8,232 bases of DNA from Actinomycetes bacterium (GTDB taxonomy: Bacteria > Actinomycetota > Actinomycetes > Actinomycetales > Cellulomonadaceae). Positions 1 to 6,553 of the stretch are shown here, piece after piece; positions within the stretch are counted from its first letter, which is position 1; each line of letters opens with the position of its first letter. The notes beneath the pieces are model-generated. The model did no database searches and was not told the DNA's origin. It worked only from the letters and a program-made list of their open reading frames with translations. Where the stretch lies: contig JAEWCA010000550.1 in the NCBI GenBank assembly GCA_023390875.1, forward strand, positions 1 through 8,232, written 5' to 3'. Both the position numbers and the translations under genes were made by a program.

Positions 1-82
1 CCCCCGAGGTGGTCGGCGGAACCGGGTCGTGGCCGGCGGCCTCCACCCAGGTCGCCGCCCACGAGCGGGTGTGCCGCCCCGG

Positions 83-1624
83 TCAGGAGGCGGTGGCCGC
101 CCCCTCGACGACCGCCCACGAGAGGGCGGGCAGACGGACGGTGACGGTGCCGCCGTCGACGGTGACGCCGTCGAGCGCCCGGAGGCCGACGGTGTCCCGA
201 CGGTCCTGCGTGTTCGACGAGAAGCGGTCGCCGCCGTCGGGCGTGTCGAGGACCTCGGCGCGGGTGACCCGGCCGACGTCCCAGCCGCGCAGGTCGACCG
301 ACACGGTGGCGTCGTCGTCGAGCCCGCGGTGCGCCAGGAACAGGGCGACGCGGCCGTGCTCCTGCGACCAGGTGGCGGACACGTCGACGAGGTCGACGTC
401 GCCGAACCTCGACGTGTCGTACCGGTCGGACTTCACGACGGGCCGCAGGATCTCGCCGCGCGCGAGCTCGGCGGTCCGGGCGAACGGCCAGAAGATCGAC
501 TGCCGCCACGCCGGGCCGCCCTCCTCGGAGCGGATCGGCGCGATGACGTTGACGAGCTGCGCCTGGTTGGCGATCTTCACGCGGTCGCCGTGCCGGAGCA
601 GCGAGTTGAGCAGCGTGCCGACGACGACGGCGTCGGTGACGTTGTACTCGTCCTCGATGATCCGCGGGTGCTCGCGCCAGATGTTGCGCTCCGCGATGAC
701 GTGCGGCTGGTCCTCGGTGTCGCGGCCGGTCTGGTACCAGACGTTCCACTCGTCGAACGAGAGGTGGATGCGCTTGGAGTGCTTGCCGGCGGCGCGGACG
801 GCGTCGGCGGTCGCGACGACGGACTCGATGAAGTGGTCCATGTCGACCGCGGACGCGAGGAAGGACGCGTGGTCGCCCTCGTGCTCCTGGTAGTAGGCGT
901 GCGCGGAGACGTAGTCGACCTGCTCGTACGTGTGCCGCAGCACGGTCTGCTCCCAGGTGCCGAACGTCGGCATCTGGGACGACGACGAGCCGCACGCGAC
1001 GAGCTCGATCGTCGGGTCGACGAGCCGCATGGCCTTGGCGGCCTCGACGGCGAGCCGCCCGTACTCGTCGGCCGTCTTGGCGCCCATCTGCCAGGGGCCG
1101 TCCATCTCGTTGCCGAGGCACCAGAGCCTGATGTCGAACGGCTCGTCGTGGCCGTTCTTGCGGCGCAGGTCGGACAGCTCGGTGCCGCCGGGGTGGTTGG
1201 CGTACTCGACGAGCGCACGCGCCTCGCCGACACCGCGCGTGCCGAGGTTGACGGCCTGCATCACCTCGACGCCGGCCACGCGCGACCAGTCGACGAACTC
1301 GTGCAGCCCGAACGCGTTCGACTCGACGGTGTGCCACGCGCCGTCGAGCCGCCGGGGCCGCTCGGACACCGGGCCGACGCCGTCCTCCCACCGGTACCCG
1401 GAGACGAAGTTGCCTCCGGGGTACCGGACGACGGTGGGGCCCATCTCGCGGACGAGGTCGAGCACGTCGGTGCGGAACCCCTGGTCGTCGGCAGCGGGGT
1501 GCCCCGGCTCATAGATGCCGGTGTAGACGCACCGACCCATGTGCTCGACGAACGAGCCGAAGATCCGGCGGGGTACCTCACCGGCGGTGAAGTCACGGTC
1601 GAGCGTCACGTGTGCGGTGGTCAT
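83..1624 (-). CDS. abfA: GH51 alpha-L-arabinofuranosidase, intracellular (513 aa)
   Basis: Retaining exo-glycosidase expected to remove terminal alpha-L-arabinofuranosyl units from short arabinan or arabinoxylan oligosaccharides in the cytoplasm. The N-terminus carries the GH51 signature region IFGSFVEHMGRCVYTGIYEP (residues 21-40) and VVRYPGGNFVSGYRWEDG (65-82). The acid/base Glu is E173 in LGNEMDGPWQMG and the nucleophile is E292 in SFDEWNVWY. Their 119-residue spacing equals that of the characterised Geobacillus AbfA pair (E175/E294). The C-terminal part (from about residue 385) fits the usual GH51 beta-sandwich, and 513 aa is normal length. There is no signal peptide, so the substrate must be imported, which fits the ABC importer genes just upstream in the operon. 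The ATG at 1624 lies 10 nt after GAGGAG. It is the last recognised gene of the operon; the 82 bases beyond its stop show no convincing terminator or gene. Family assignment is firm; exact substrate is inferred. Confidence 0.96.
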   Translation of the reverse strand: MTTAHVTLDRDFTAGEVPRRIFGSFVEHMGRCVYTGIYEPGHPAADDQGFRTDVLDLVREMGPTVVRYPGGNFVSGYRWEDGVGPVSERPRRLDGAWHTVESNAFGLHEFVDWSRVAGVEVMQAVNLGTRGVGEARALVEYANHPGGTELSDLRRKNGHDEPFDIRLWCLGNEMDGPWQMGAKTADEYGRLAVEAAKAMRLVDPTIELVACGSSSSQMPTFGTWEQTVLRHTYEQVDYVSAHAYYQEHEGDHASFLASAVDMDHFIESVVATADAVRAAGKHSKRIHLSFDEWNVWYQTGRDTEDQPHVIAERNIWREHPRIIEDEYNVTDAVVVGTLLNSLLRHGDRVKIANQAQLVNVIAPIRSEEGGPAWRQSIFWPFARTAELARGEILRPVVKSDRYDTSRFGDVDLVDVSATWSQEHGRVALFLAHRGLDDDATVSVDLRGWDVGRVTRAEVLDTPDGGDRFSSNTQDRRDTVGLRALDGVTVDGGTVTVRLPALSWAVVEGAATAS

Positions 1625-1628
1625 GGGA

Positions 1629-1642
1629 CTGAGGCTCCTCAG
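1629..1642 (-). promoter_or_regulatory. Inverted repeat containing the abfA ribosome binding site
   Basis: Read on the minus strand this is CTGAGGAGCCTCAG: two perfect 6-nt arms (CTGAGG and CCTCAG) flanking AG. The GAGGAG inside it is the only good Shine-Dalgarno sequence for abfA, ending about 10 nt before its ATG. As RNA it could fold with a 4-nt loop (4-5 bp stem), or pair between strands as a dyad. It may lower abfA translation relative to the transporter genes; this is inference from the sequence alone. Confidence 0.4.
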
Positions 1643-1681
1643 GTCGGGGAGGTTGAACAGGTCGAACGGGTGGCAGCGGGC

Positions 1682-2605
1682 TCACTGACCGCCGAAGCCG
1701 GTCGTGGAGAACCCGCGGATGATCTGCCGCTGGAAGAAGAGGAAGACCACGATGAGAGGCAGCGCCGCCAGGACGGCGGACGCCATCGTCTGGGCGTACT
1801 GCAGGCCGTAGGCGCTCTTCACGGTCTGCAGGCCGACGGGCAGGGTCATCAGCGACGCGTCGCTGGTGATGATGAACGGCCACAGGAAGTTGTTCCACGC
1901 CGCGATGAACACGAAGATCCCGACGGCCGCGAGGATGGGCCGCGACAGCGGCAGCACGATCGACCAGAAGACCCGCAGCCGGCCGGCGCCGTCGATGCGG
2001 GCGGCGTCCTCCAGCTCGATCGGGACCTGCTGGAAGAACTTCATGAGGACGAACACCATGGCCGGGGCGACGACCTGCGGGAGGATGATCGCCCAGTACG
2101 TGTCGACGAGGTTGAGCGTGAGCATCTCGTAGAACAGCGGCACGATCAGCACCGGCGGCGGCACGATGATCGACGCGATGATCAGCCAGAACAGCCACTT
2201 GCGGCCCGTGAAGTCGATCCGCGCGAGGGCGTACGCCGCGAGCGACGAGACGACCAGGGTGATCAGGGTGATGGCCGTGGCGGTGAGCAGGCTGTTCCAC
2301 GTCCACAGCGGGATGTTCCCCTCGCGGAGCACGTTCGTGTAGGCGTCGAGGTTGAAGCCGTCGGGCGGGAACCACGACACCGGTGTCGCGGCCGCGGACG
2401 TCTCGGACTTGAACGACGTGACGACGGCCCACAGGAACGGCAGCAGCCACGCGAACGCCATGACGACGAGCGCGAGGATCGCGACGATCCGGCCGGGGCT
2501 GAGGAACTTCTCGCCGGTCCGCAGGTTCGCGGCCCGCGCGAACCGTCCGCGCGTGTAGCCGGGGCGGTACGCCGCGTTGGGCTGGGGTGCGACGGTCGTG
2601 GTCAT
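1682..2605 (-). CDS. ABC sugar transporter permease, MalG type (307 aa)
   Basis: Second membrane subunit of a CUT1-type carbohydrate importer. After a basic cytoplasmic N-terminus (about 38 residues), six membrane segments can be read at roughly 39-62, 104-126, 137-159, 169-190, 223-244 and 272-291. The cytoplasmic EAA loop that contacts the ATPase is ELEDAARIDGAGRLRVFW (197-214), followed by the MalG-like WNNFLWPF (237-244). The length is typical. The ATG at 2605 overlaps the stop of the preceding permease as ATGA, and a GGAGGA site lies 7 nt upstream inside that gene, so the two permeases are very likely translationally coupled and made in equal amounts. A gap of 57 bp separates its stop from abfA. 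Substrate specificity cannot be read from a permease; arabino-oligosaccharides are inferred from the GH51 gene. Confidence 0.95.
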   Translation of the reverse strand: MTTTVAPQPNAAYRPGYTRGRFARAANLRTGEKFLSPGRIVAILALVVMAFAWLLPFLWAVVTSFKSETSAAATPVSWFPPDGFNLDAYTNVLREGNIPLWTWNSLLTATAITLITLVVSSLAAYALARIDFTGRKWLFWLIIASIIVPPPVLIVPLFYEMLTLNLVDTYWAIILPQVVAPAMVFVLMKFFQQVPIELEDAARIDGAGRLRVFWSIVLPLSRPILAAVGIFVFIAAWNNFLWPFIITSDASLMTLPVGLQTVKSAYGLQYAQTMASAVLAALPLIVVFLFFQRQIIRGFSTTGFGGQ

Positions 2606-3552
2606 GACTGGCTCCTCCGCGTGAACTGGAGCTGGATGATCGACACCACGACGATGACCGCGAAGAAGATGTAGGCGATCGACGACGCGTATCCGAAGCG
2701 GTAGCCCGTGAAGCCGGACTCGAAGATGTACTGCACGACGGGCCGCGTGACGCCGCCGGGACCGCCGTTGGTCATGACGTAGATCTGGTCGAAGACCTTG
2801 AGCGACGCGAGGATCTGCAGGATCACGATGAGCACGGTCGTGGGACCGAGCTGCGGGATCGTGATCGACCAGATCTGCCGCCACCGTCCGGCGCCGTCGA
2901 GCGCGGACGCCTCGTACTGCTGCTCGGGGATGTTCTGCAGCGCGGTCAGGTACAGCAGGAAGTTGAAGCCGACGGTCCACCACAGCGTCTCGACGACGAC
3001 CGCGAGCATCGCCCACTGCGGGTCCTGCAACCACGCCTGCCCCTCGATGCCGACGGCACCGAGGATGTAGTTCACGAGACCGAGCTGCGGGTTGTACATC
3101 CAGATCCAGAACTGCGCGGCGACGGTCGACGCCATGAGGAACGGCATGAAGAACGACAGCCGCCACAGCCACTGGCCGGGCAGGCCCTGGAACACGAGCA
3201 GGGCCATGACGAGCGCGACGAGCACGAGCGGGACGGTCGACAGCAGCGTGAACCACGCCGTGTTGAGCATCGAGCGCCACATGATCGGGTCCTTGAGCGC
3301 CTCGACGTAGTTGTCGAACCCGAGGAACGCGCCGCCGGCGCCCGTGATGCTCTCGCCGGTGAAGCTGAGGTAGAAGCCGTGGATGAGGGGCCACAGCAGG
3401 AACATCGCGAAGACGATGACGAACGGGGCGACGAACAACCAGCCGATCCGGGTGTCCCGCGAGCGTTGCGTGCGGGTGCGGGACCGGTCGGACGTCGCGG
3501 TGCGGGCGGCACGTGTGCGGCCGGCACCGACGTCGAGTGCGGCAGAGGACAC
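2602..3552 (-). CDS. ABC sugar transporter permease, MalF type (316 aa)
   Basis: First membrane subunit of the CUT1-type importer, pairing with the MalG-type protein to form the channel. The first 35 residues are rich in Arg, Ser and Thr and presumably cytoplasmic. Membrane segments are visible near 36-56, 100-121, 133-153, 181-204, 234-252 and 287-308. The EAA loop reads YEASALDGAGRWRQIWSITI (213-232), with the family-typical MTNGGPGG further on (260-267). The start is GTG at 3552: AAGGAG stands 7 nt upstream, and no later start has such a site. It lies 40 bp after the binding-protein gene and overlaps the next permease by 4 bp. No ATP-binding subunit is encoded in the window, as is common for actinobacterial CUT1 systems served by a shared MsiK-type ATPase. 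Confidence 0.95.
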   Translation of the reverse strand: MSSAALDVGAGRTRAARTATSDRSRTRTQRSRDTRIGWLFVAPFVIVFAMFLLWPLIHGFYLSFTGESITGAGGAFLGFDNYVEALKDPIMWRSMLNTAWFTLLSTVPLVLVALVMALLVFQGLPGQWLWRLSFFMPFLMASTVAAQFWIWMYNPQLGLVNYILGAVGIEGQAWLQDPQWAMLAVVVETLWWTVGFNFLLYLTALQNIPEQQYEASALDGAGRWRQIWSITIPQLGPTTVLIVILQILASLKVFDQIYVMTNGGPGGVTRPVVQYIFESGFTGYRFGYASSIAYIFFAVIVVVSIIQLQFTRRSQS

Positions 3553-3592
3553 GATCGGACTCCTTCGTCGATCGGGATGAGGGCTGGGGCGC

Positions 3593-4960
3593 TCAGACCG
3601 GGTTGGGCTTCGCGAGCTGCACGTTCACGCGACGGACGAACGCGGCGAAGCCCTTGGCCGCGTCGGCGCCCGACAGGTAGACGTTCTGGACGGTCTCCAG
3701 GAAGTAGTTCTGGAAGTCGCTGCCCGACCCCGTGAACCACGCCTCCGGGTCGTAGTTGAGGATCTCGGCGGCGGGTGCGTAGTGCGCCTGCGGGACGAGC
3801 GCCTGGTACTCGGGGCTCTGCACGACGGGCTGGAACGCGGGGATGTGCCCGGCCTCAGCCCAGTCGAGCGACTGGTGCAGGAGGTCGCTCACGAACTGGT
3901 AGGTGGCCTTGCGCTTGACCGGGTCGGGGTTCGACTGGTGCGGCAGCGTGAACGCGTGCGAGTCGGCGTACGCGGCGGGCGTCCCGAACAGCGTCGGGAT
4001 GGGCTGGGCGTCGAACGGGATGCCTGCCTTCTTGGCGGTCGGGAGCTCCCAGACGCCCGTGAAGAACATGCCGCTCTCCCCCGACATGAACTCCGACACC
4101 GCGGTGCCGTAGTCGCCGTTCGGGGTGCAGATCGTGCCGTCGAGCAGCTGCTGGATGAACTGGAGCGACTCGATCGCGGCGTCGTCGTCGACCTGCGCGG
4201 TGACGCCCGAGAGGTCGAAGTCGGCGTCGTGCTGCTTGTAGAGCGTGTAGAACAGCCGCCACATCTGCGCACCGTCGCCGAGGTACCCGTACGACAGGCC
4301 GTGCTTGCCCGTGACGGCCTGCATGGCCCGGGCGACCTCGAGGAACTGGTCGGGGCTCGTGATGGGCGCGAGCTGGCCGTCCGGCCCGAGAGCGCCGGCC
4401 TTCGACGCGATGTCCGTGTTGTAGAACATCACGAACGGGTGCGAGTCGAGGGCGATCGAGTACTGCGTGCCGTTCTGACCGCCCTTCGCCCAGACCCGGC
4501 TGAGGAAGTCGGCCTTCGCGACGTCGACCTCGGCGAGCATGTCGAGGTCCCACGGGTCGAGCAGCCCGCCGGGCGCGTACCCGGCGACGCGCGAGGCGTG
4601 CATGATCGCGACGTCGGGAGCCCGTCCGCCGACGCTCGCCATGGCGAGCTTGGTGTAGTACGGCGCACCCCAGGCCAGCACGGTCTGGGTCGCGTGGTAG
4701 CCGTCGTGCTCGCCGTTGACCTTCTCGACGAGGTTGGCCATGTTGATTCCGTCGCCGCCGCTGAGCAGGTGCCAGAAGCTGAGCTCGGGGACGCCGGACG
4801 CCGAGGCGCTGGAGGGCGCGCAGCCGGCGAGGCTGCCGAGCACCGCTCCTCCGCCGAGGGCGGCGAGCGAGCCGAGGAGCATCTGCCGGCGGCTCAGCTC
4901 GATCTCCGCGACGCGGGCGACGAGGTCCTGCGGGCCGGGTGGTGCGTGGTGCGTTCTCAT
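3593..4960 (-). CDS. Sugar-binding lipoprotein of ABC importer, SBP family 1 (455 aa)
   Basis: Extracytoplasmic solute receptor that delivers sugar to the two permeases. The signal region is composite: a 22-residue hydrophilic lead, a twin-arginine motif SRRQMLLGS (23-31), a hydrophobic stretch and the lipobox LAGC with Cys47 as the predicted lipidated residue. The mature part begins with a Ser/Ala linker and VPELSFWHLLSGGDG, typical of family 1 sugar-binding proteins. It also carries the common FFTGVWELPTAKKAGIPF segment and many aromatic residues suited to sugar stacking. The ATG at 4960 is chosen because AAGGAG sits 7 nt upstream and the signal begins there. The frame stays open to about 5173, but that extension crosses the operators and promoter and would bury the signal. 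First gene of the operon, with both operators upstream. Ligand is inferred to be an arabinose-containing oligosaccharide because of the GH51 partner. Confidence 0.94.
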   Translation of the reverse strand: MRTHHAPPGPQDLVARVAEIELSRRQMLLGSLAALGGGAVLGSLAGCAPSSASASGVPELSFWHLLSGGDGINMANLVEKVNGEHDGYHATQTVLAWGAPYYTKLAMASVGGRAPDVAIMHASRVAGYAPGGLLDPWDLDMLAEVDVAKADFLSRVWAKGGQNGTQYSIALDSHPFVMFYNTDIASKAGALGPDGQLAPITSPDQFLEVARAMQAVTGKHGLSYGYLGDGAQMWRLFYTLYKQHDADFDLSGVTAQVDDDAAIESLQFIQQLLDGTICTPNGDYGTAVSEFMSGESGMFFTGVWELPTAKKAGIPFDAQPIPTLFGTPAAYADSHAFTLPHQSNPDPVKRKATYQFVSDLLHQSLDWAEAGHIPAFQPVVQSPEYQALVPQAHYAPAAEILNYDPEAWFTGSGSDFQNYFLETVQNVYLSGADAAKGFAAFVRRVNVQLAKPNPV

Positions 4961-4989
4961 GCCGTCACTCCTTCGTGAGACACACGCGG

Positions 4990-5003
4990 TTACATCGTTG
5001 TAC
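4990..5003. promoter_or_regulatory. LacI-type operator O1, proximal
   Basis: The core at 4991-5002 is TACATCGTTGTA, a perfect TACA-N-CG-N-TGTA palindrome except at the two N positions. The central CpG is the step where LacI-family hinge helices insert a leucine. The core lies 30 bp upstream of the binding-protein start codon, downstream of the predicted promoter, where a bound repressor could block elongation or form a loop with the distal copy. The 11 bases TTACATCGTTG are shared exactly with the second site. The LacI-family gene next door is the obvious candidate binder. Confidence 0.72.
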
Positions 5004-5015
5004 CCCGAGAAGGGA

Positions 5016-5055
5016 CCGAGCGCTCCCGGAGCCCGCGAGGGCCTGGAGTGCTCGG
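5016..5055. repeat. Inverted repeat midway between the two operators
   Basis: The arms are 5016-5026 (CCGAGCGCTCC) and 5045-5055 (GGAGTGCTCGG). Ten of 11 positions are complementary; the exception is a G-T pair on the plus strand, which is C-A on the minus-strand transcript. The loop is 18 nt. The centre falls at 5035.5, exactly the midpoint of the two operator centres (4996.5 and 5074.5). With the promoter predicted here the mRNA would start near 5057, so this would form a hairpin almost at the 5' end of the operon mRNA. It may stabilise the transcript or bind another regulator; neither is demonstrated. Confidence 0.5.
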
Positions 5056-5063
5056 CGCGACCG

Positions 5064-5092
5064 ATCATTACATCGTTGGAACGGGTGGGCAA
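5064..5092 (-). promoter_or_regulatory. Predicted promoter of the arabinose operon
   Basis: On the minus strand a -35-like TTGCCC (5092-5087) and a -10-like AATGAT (5069-5064) are separated by exactly 17 bp. Each matches the sigma-70 consensus at four of six positions. The distal operator (5068-5081) fills most of the spacer and touches the -10 box, a classic arrangement for steric repression. Transcription would begin near 5057 and leave a leader of about 97 nt containing O1. Promoter calls in such GC-rich DNA are uncertain, but position and overlap with the operator support this one. Confidence 0.5.
5068..5081. promoter_or_regulatory. LacI-type operator O2, distal
   Basis: The core at 5069-5080, TACATCGTTGGA, follows the TACA-N-CG-N-TGTA palindrome with one deviation (G for T at the eleventh base). 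It shares TTACATCGTTG exactly with O1. The centre-to-centre distance to O1 is 78 bp. It sits between the -35 and -10 elements of the predicted promoter, so occupancy should exclude RNA polymerase. Two copies of an 11-mer of moderate GC content, in the only gap before the operon of a LacI-family regulator, are unlikely to be chance. Confidence 0.68.
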
Positions 5093-5172
5093 GAGGCGAG
5101 TTTCCGGGAGGGACCGGACAACGCCGAGGCCGCACCTCACCACCCGGGCCGGGCCGCGGTCGTGGCGCCGCA

Positions 5173-5262
5173 TCAGACCGCCGCGTCAGCCGACCTCGTC
5201 AGACCGCCGCTTCGGTCGACCTCCTCAGACCGCCGCTTCGGTCGACCTCGTCAGACCGCCGC
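5173..5262. repeat. 26-bp tandem repeat, about 3.5 copies, running into the lacI-type gene end
   Basis: Units lie at 5173-5198, 5199-5224, 5225-5250 and a partial unit at 5251-5262. Each starts TCAGACCGCCGC and the full ones end in GACCTCG or GACCTCC. The second and third units differ at one base (the last); the first differs at a few central positions. The partial unit is the end of the regulator gene: on the minus strand it encodes Ala-Ala-Val and the TGA stop. Every downstream unit therefore repeats GCGGCGGTCTGA. Each of units two and three also contains GGTCGACC and, on the minus strand, a short hairpin (GACCG, 6-nt loop, CGGTC). The 26-bp period is not a multiple of three, so no repeat protein is encoded. 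It may have grown by replication slippage; a role in transcription termination is possible but there is no T-run. Confidence 0.85.
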
Positions 5263-6270
5263 GGTGCTCTCCCGGGCGACGACGTGGTGCGGCACCATGA
5301 CGCGCCGCGGCACCCGCTGCGGCTCGGCGATCCGCTCGGCGAGCATGTCGAGCGTGGTCACGACGAGCTGCCGCAGGTCGAACGCCACGGTCGTGAGGGG
5401 CGGGACGGCGTACCGGCTCGCGACGACGTCGTCGAACCCGGCCACCGCGACGTCGTCGGGGACCCGCAGCCCCCGCTGCCACAGCACGCTGACCGCGCCG
5501 ACGGCCATCGAGTCGGTGAAGCAGAAGAACGCGTCGGGGGCGTCGTGGGCGTCGAGGAACGCCCGGACGCCGTCGACCGCGGCCTCCGTGGTCCACCGGG
5601 GGACGGTGATCTCGAGCGCCGGGTCGAGCGGCACGCCGGCGGCCTCGAGCGCCTGCCGGTACCCCTCCGTGCGCTGGCGGGCGGCCGCGGTCTCGATCGC
5701 GCCGGGCGCCCCGACCACGGCGATGCGCCGGCGCCCCGTCGCGAGCAGGTGCTCCGTCATGTGCCGTGCACCCAGGACGCTGTCGACGCCCACCTGGTCG
5801 GTGCGCTCCTGGATGACCTCGCCGATCAGCACGGTGGGCGGGAGCGGGCCGCGCGCGAGGCCGACCTCGTCGTTGATGACGGAGTCCTCGAGCGACACCG
5901 GGTTGAGCACGAGCCCGTCGACCAGCTGGGACCGGGCGCGCGAGAGCAGGTCACGCTCGCGGCGCGGCTCGGCGGCGGTCTCCTCGATCTGCACGCTCCA
6001 GCCGCGCGCGTGCCCCTCCTCGACGAAGTGGTGCGCGAGCTCGGCCGAGTACGCGGTCGACAGGTCGGGCAGCGCGAGCGCGATGAGCCCGTACCGGCCG
6101 TTGCGCAGGCCGCGCGCGCCGAGGTTCGGCACGTAGTCGAGCTCGGCGAGCGCCTCCTCGACGCGCGCCCGCGTCTCGGGGCGCACGAAGACCGTGCCGT
6201 TGATGACGTTCGAGACGGTCTTCGGGGACACCCCGGCGCGCGCCGCCACGTCCTTCACGGTGGACCGCAC
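5251..6270 (-). CDS. LacI-family transcriptional regulator (339 aa)
   Basis: Sugar-responsive DNA-binding protein, probably the repressor of the adjacent transport and arabinofuranosidase operon. The N-terminal helix-turn-helix reads TVKDVAARAGVSPKTVSNVI (4-23). The hinge YVPNLGARGLRNGR (46-59) has Leu55 at the position that inserts into the central CpG of an operator. The periplasmic-binding-protein-like effector domain covers about 60-330 and includes FCFTDSMAVGAV (249-260), VAVAGFDD (274-281) and PPLTTVAFDL (290-299), all typical of the family. The start is GTG at 6270, preceded by AGGAGGTG, a near-full match to the 16S rRNA 3' end, and it places the HTH at the very N-terminus as usual. 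The frame is open further upstream, but those residues are low-complexity Arg/Gly. No copy of the TACA-N-CG-N-TGTA operator is seen upstream of this gene, so autoregulation is not evident. Effector unknown. Confidence 0.94.
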   Translation of the reverse strand: MRSTVKDVAARAGVSPKTVSNVINGTVFVRPETRARVEEALAELDYVPNLGARGLRNGRYGLIALALPDLSTAYSAELAHHFVEEGHARGWSVQIEETAAEPRRERDLLSRARSQLVDGLVLNPVSLEDSVINDEVGLARGPLPPTVLIGEVIQERTDQVGVDSVLGARHMTEHLLATGRRRIAVVGAPGAIETAAARQRTEGYRQALEAAGVPLDPALEITVPRWTTEAAVDGVRAFLDAHDAPDAFFCFTDSMAVGAVSVLWQRGLRVPDDVAVAGFDDVVASRYAVPPLTTVAFDLRQLVVTTLDMLAERIAEPQRVPRRVMVPHHVVARESTAAV

Positions 6271-6553
6271 CGCACCTCCTGCCACGAGACCGCCACCCGC
6301 CGGGACGACGGCCGCGACGGGCACCCGCCGACCGCCACGACCCCGCCAACGAACCACCGCCCACCGACGTTCCTGCCCCCGGCCGACGGCGCCTCGCTTC
6401 ACCCGCACGGCGGGCACGTCGGGCTCGTCGGACGGCCCCATTGTCCACGCGCCCGCCGACGACCACAGCAACAGGCCTCAGCCCACAGGCCGCGCACACC
6501 CTGGTCACACGCTCGCACGTGTCGCCCACAGACCGCACCGTAGGCTTGTCCGC
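6271..6553. other. Divergent intergenic region between regulator and dedA-like gene
   Basis: These 283 bp must drive the regulator leftward and the membrane-protein gene rightward. On the left, CACCTCCT (6273-6280) is the regulator's ribosome binding site. A possible regulator -10 box is GACAAT on the minus strand (6445-6440), but no good -35 stands at 17 bp from it. On the right, the dedA-like gene has a -10 at 6541-6546. Also visible are a direct repeat GCCCACAGNCCGC at 6481-6493 and 6524-6536 (one difference) and a short inverted repeat ACACG/CGTGT at 6507-6511 and 6518-6522. No convincing operator or gene is present. Confidence 0.6.
6541..6546 (+). promoter_or_regulatory. -10 box for a leaderless dedA-like mRNA
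   Basis: TAGGCT fits the actinobacterial TANNNT -10 pattern, and its last base is 7 nt before the A of the ATG at 6554. That is the distance at which transcription begins, so the mRNA would start on the initiation codon. No Shine-Dalgarno sequence stands before this ATG, which agrees. A -35 element is not recognisable at 17-18 bp upstream. Confidence 0.55.

Noticed and set aside
1..82. Possible terminator or neighbouring gene to the left of the arabinofuranosidase
   Set aside because: Only weak 3-4 bp GC stems can be drawn, there is no T-run, and no frame shows a recognisable start, end or domain.
29..2674. Very long plus-strand open frame (881 codons) opposite the arabinofuranosidase and permease genes
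   Set aside because: It is antisense to two firmly identified genes, has a low-complexity Arg/Asp/Gly/Val composition with no recognisable domain, and is expected from high GC, where stop codons are rare in the opposite frames.
3782..4978. Plus-strand open frame opposite the binding-protein gene
   Set aside because: It mirrors the codon structure of the real gene, has a skewed composition, no ribosome site and no domain; it is a GC artefact.
4961..5173. N-terminal extension of the sugar-binding protein
   Set aside because: The frame is open, but the extension would run through both operators and the promoter and place the twin-arginine signal far inside the protein. The ATG at 4960 has a strong ribosome site.
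6271..6471. N-terminal extension of the LacI-type regulator to a TTG at 6471
   Set aside because: The extra residues are Arg/Gly-rich without family similarity; LacI HTH domains begin within a few residues of the start, and AGGAGGTG supports the GTG at 6270.
6507..6522. Inverted repeat ACACG-6-CGTGT upstream of the dedA-like gene as an operator
   Set aside because: The arms are only 5 bp, common by chance in GC-rich DNA, and do not resemble the operator found at the arabinose operon.
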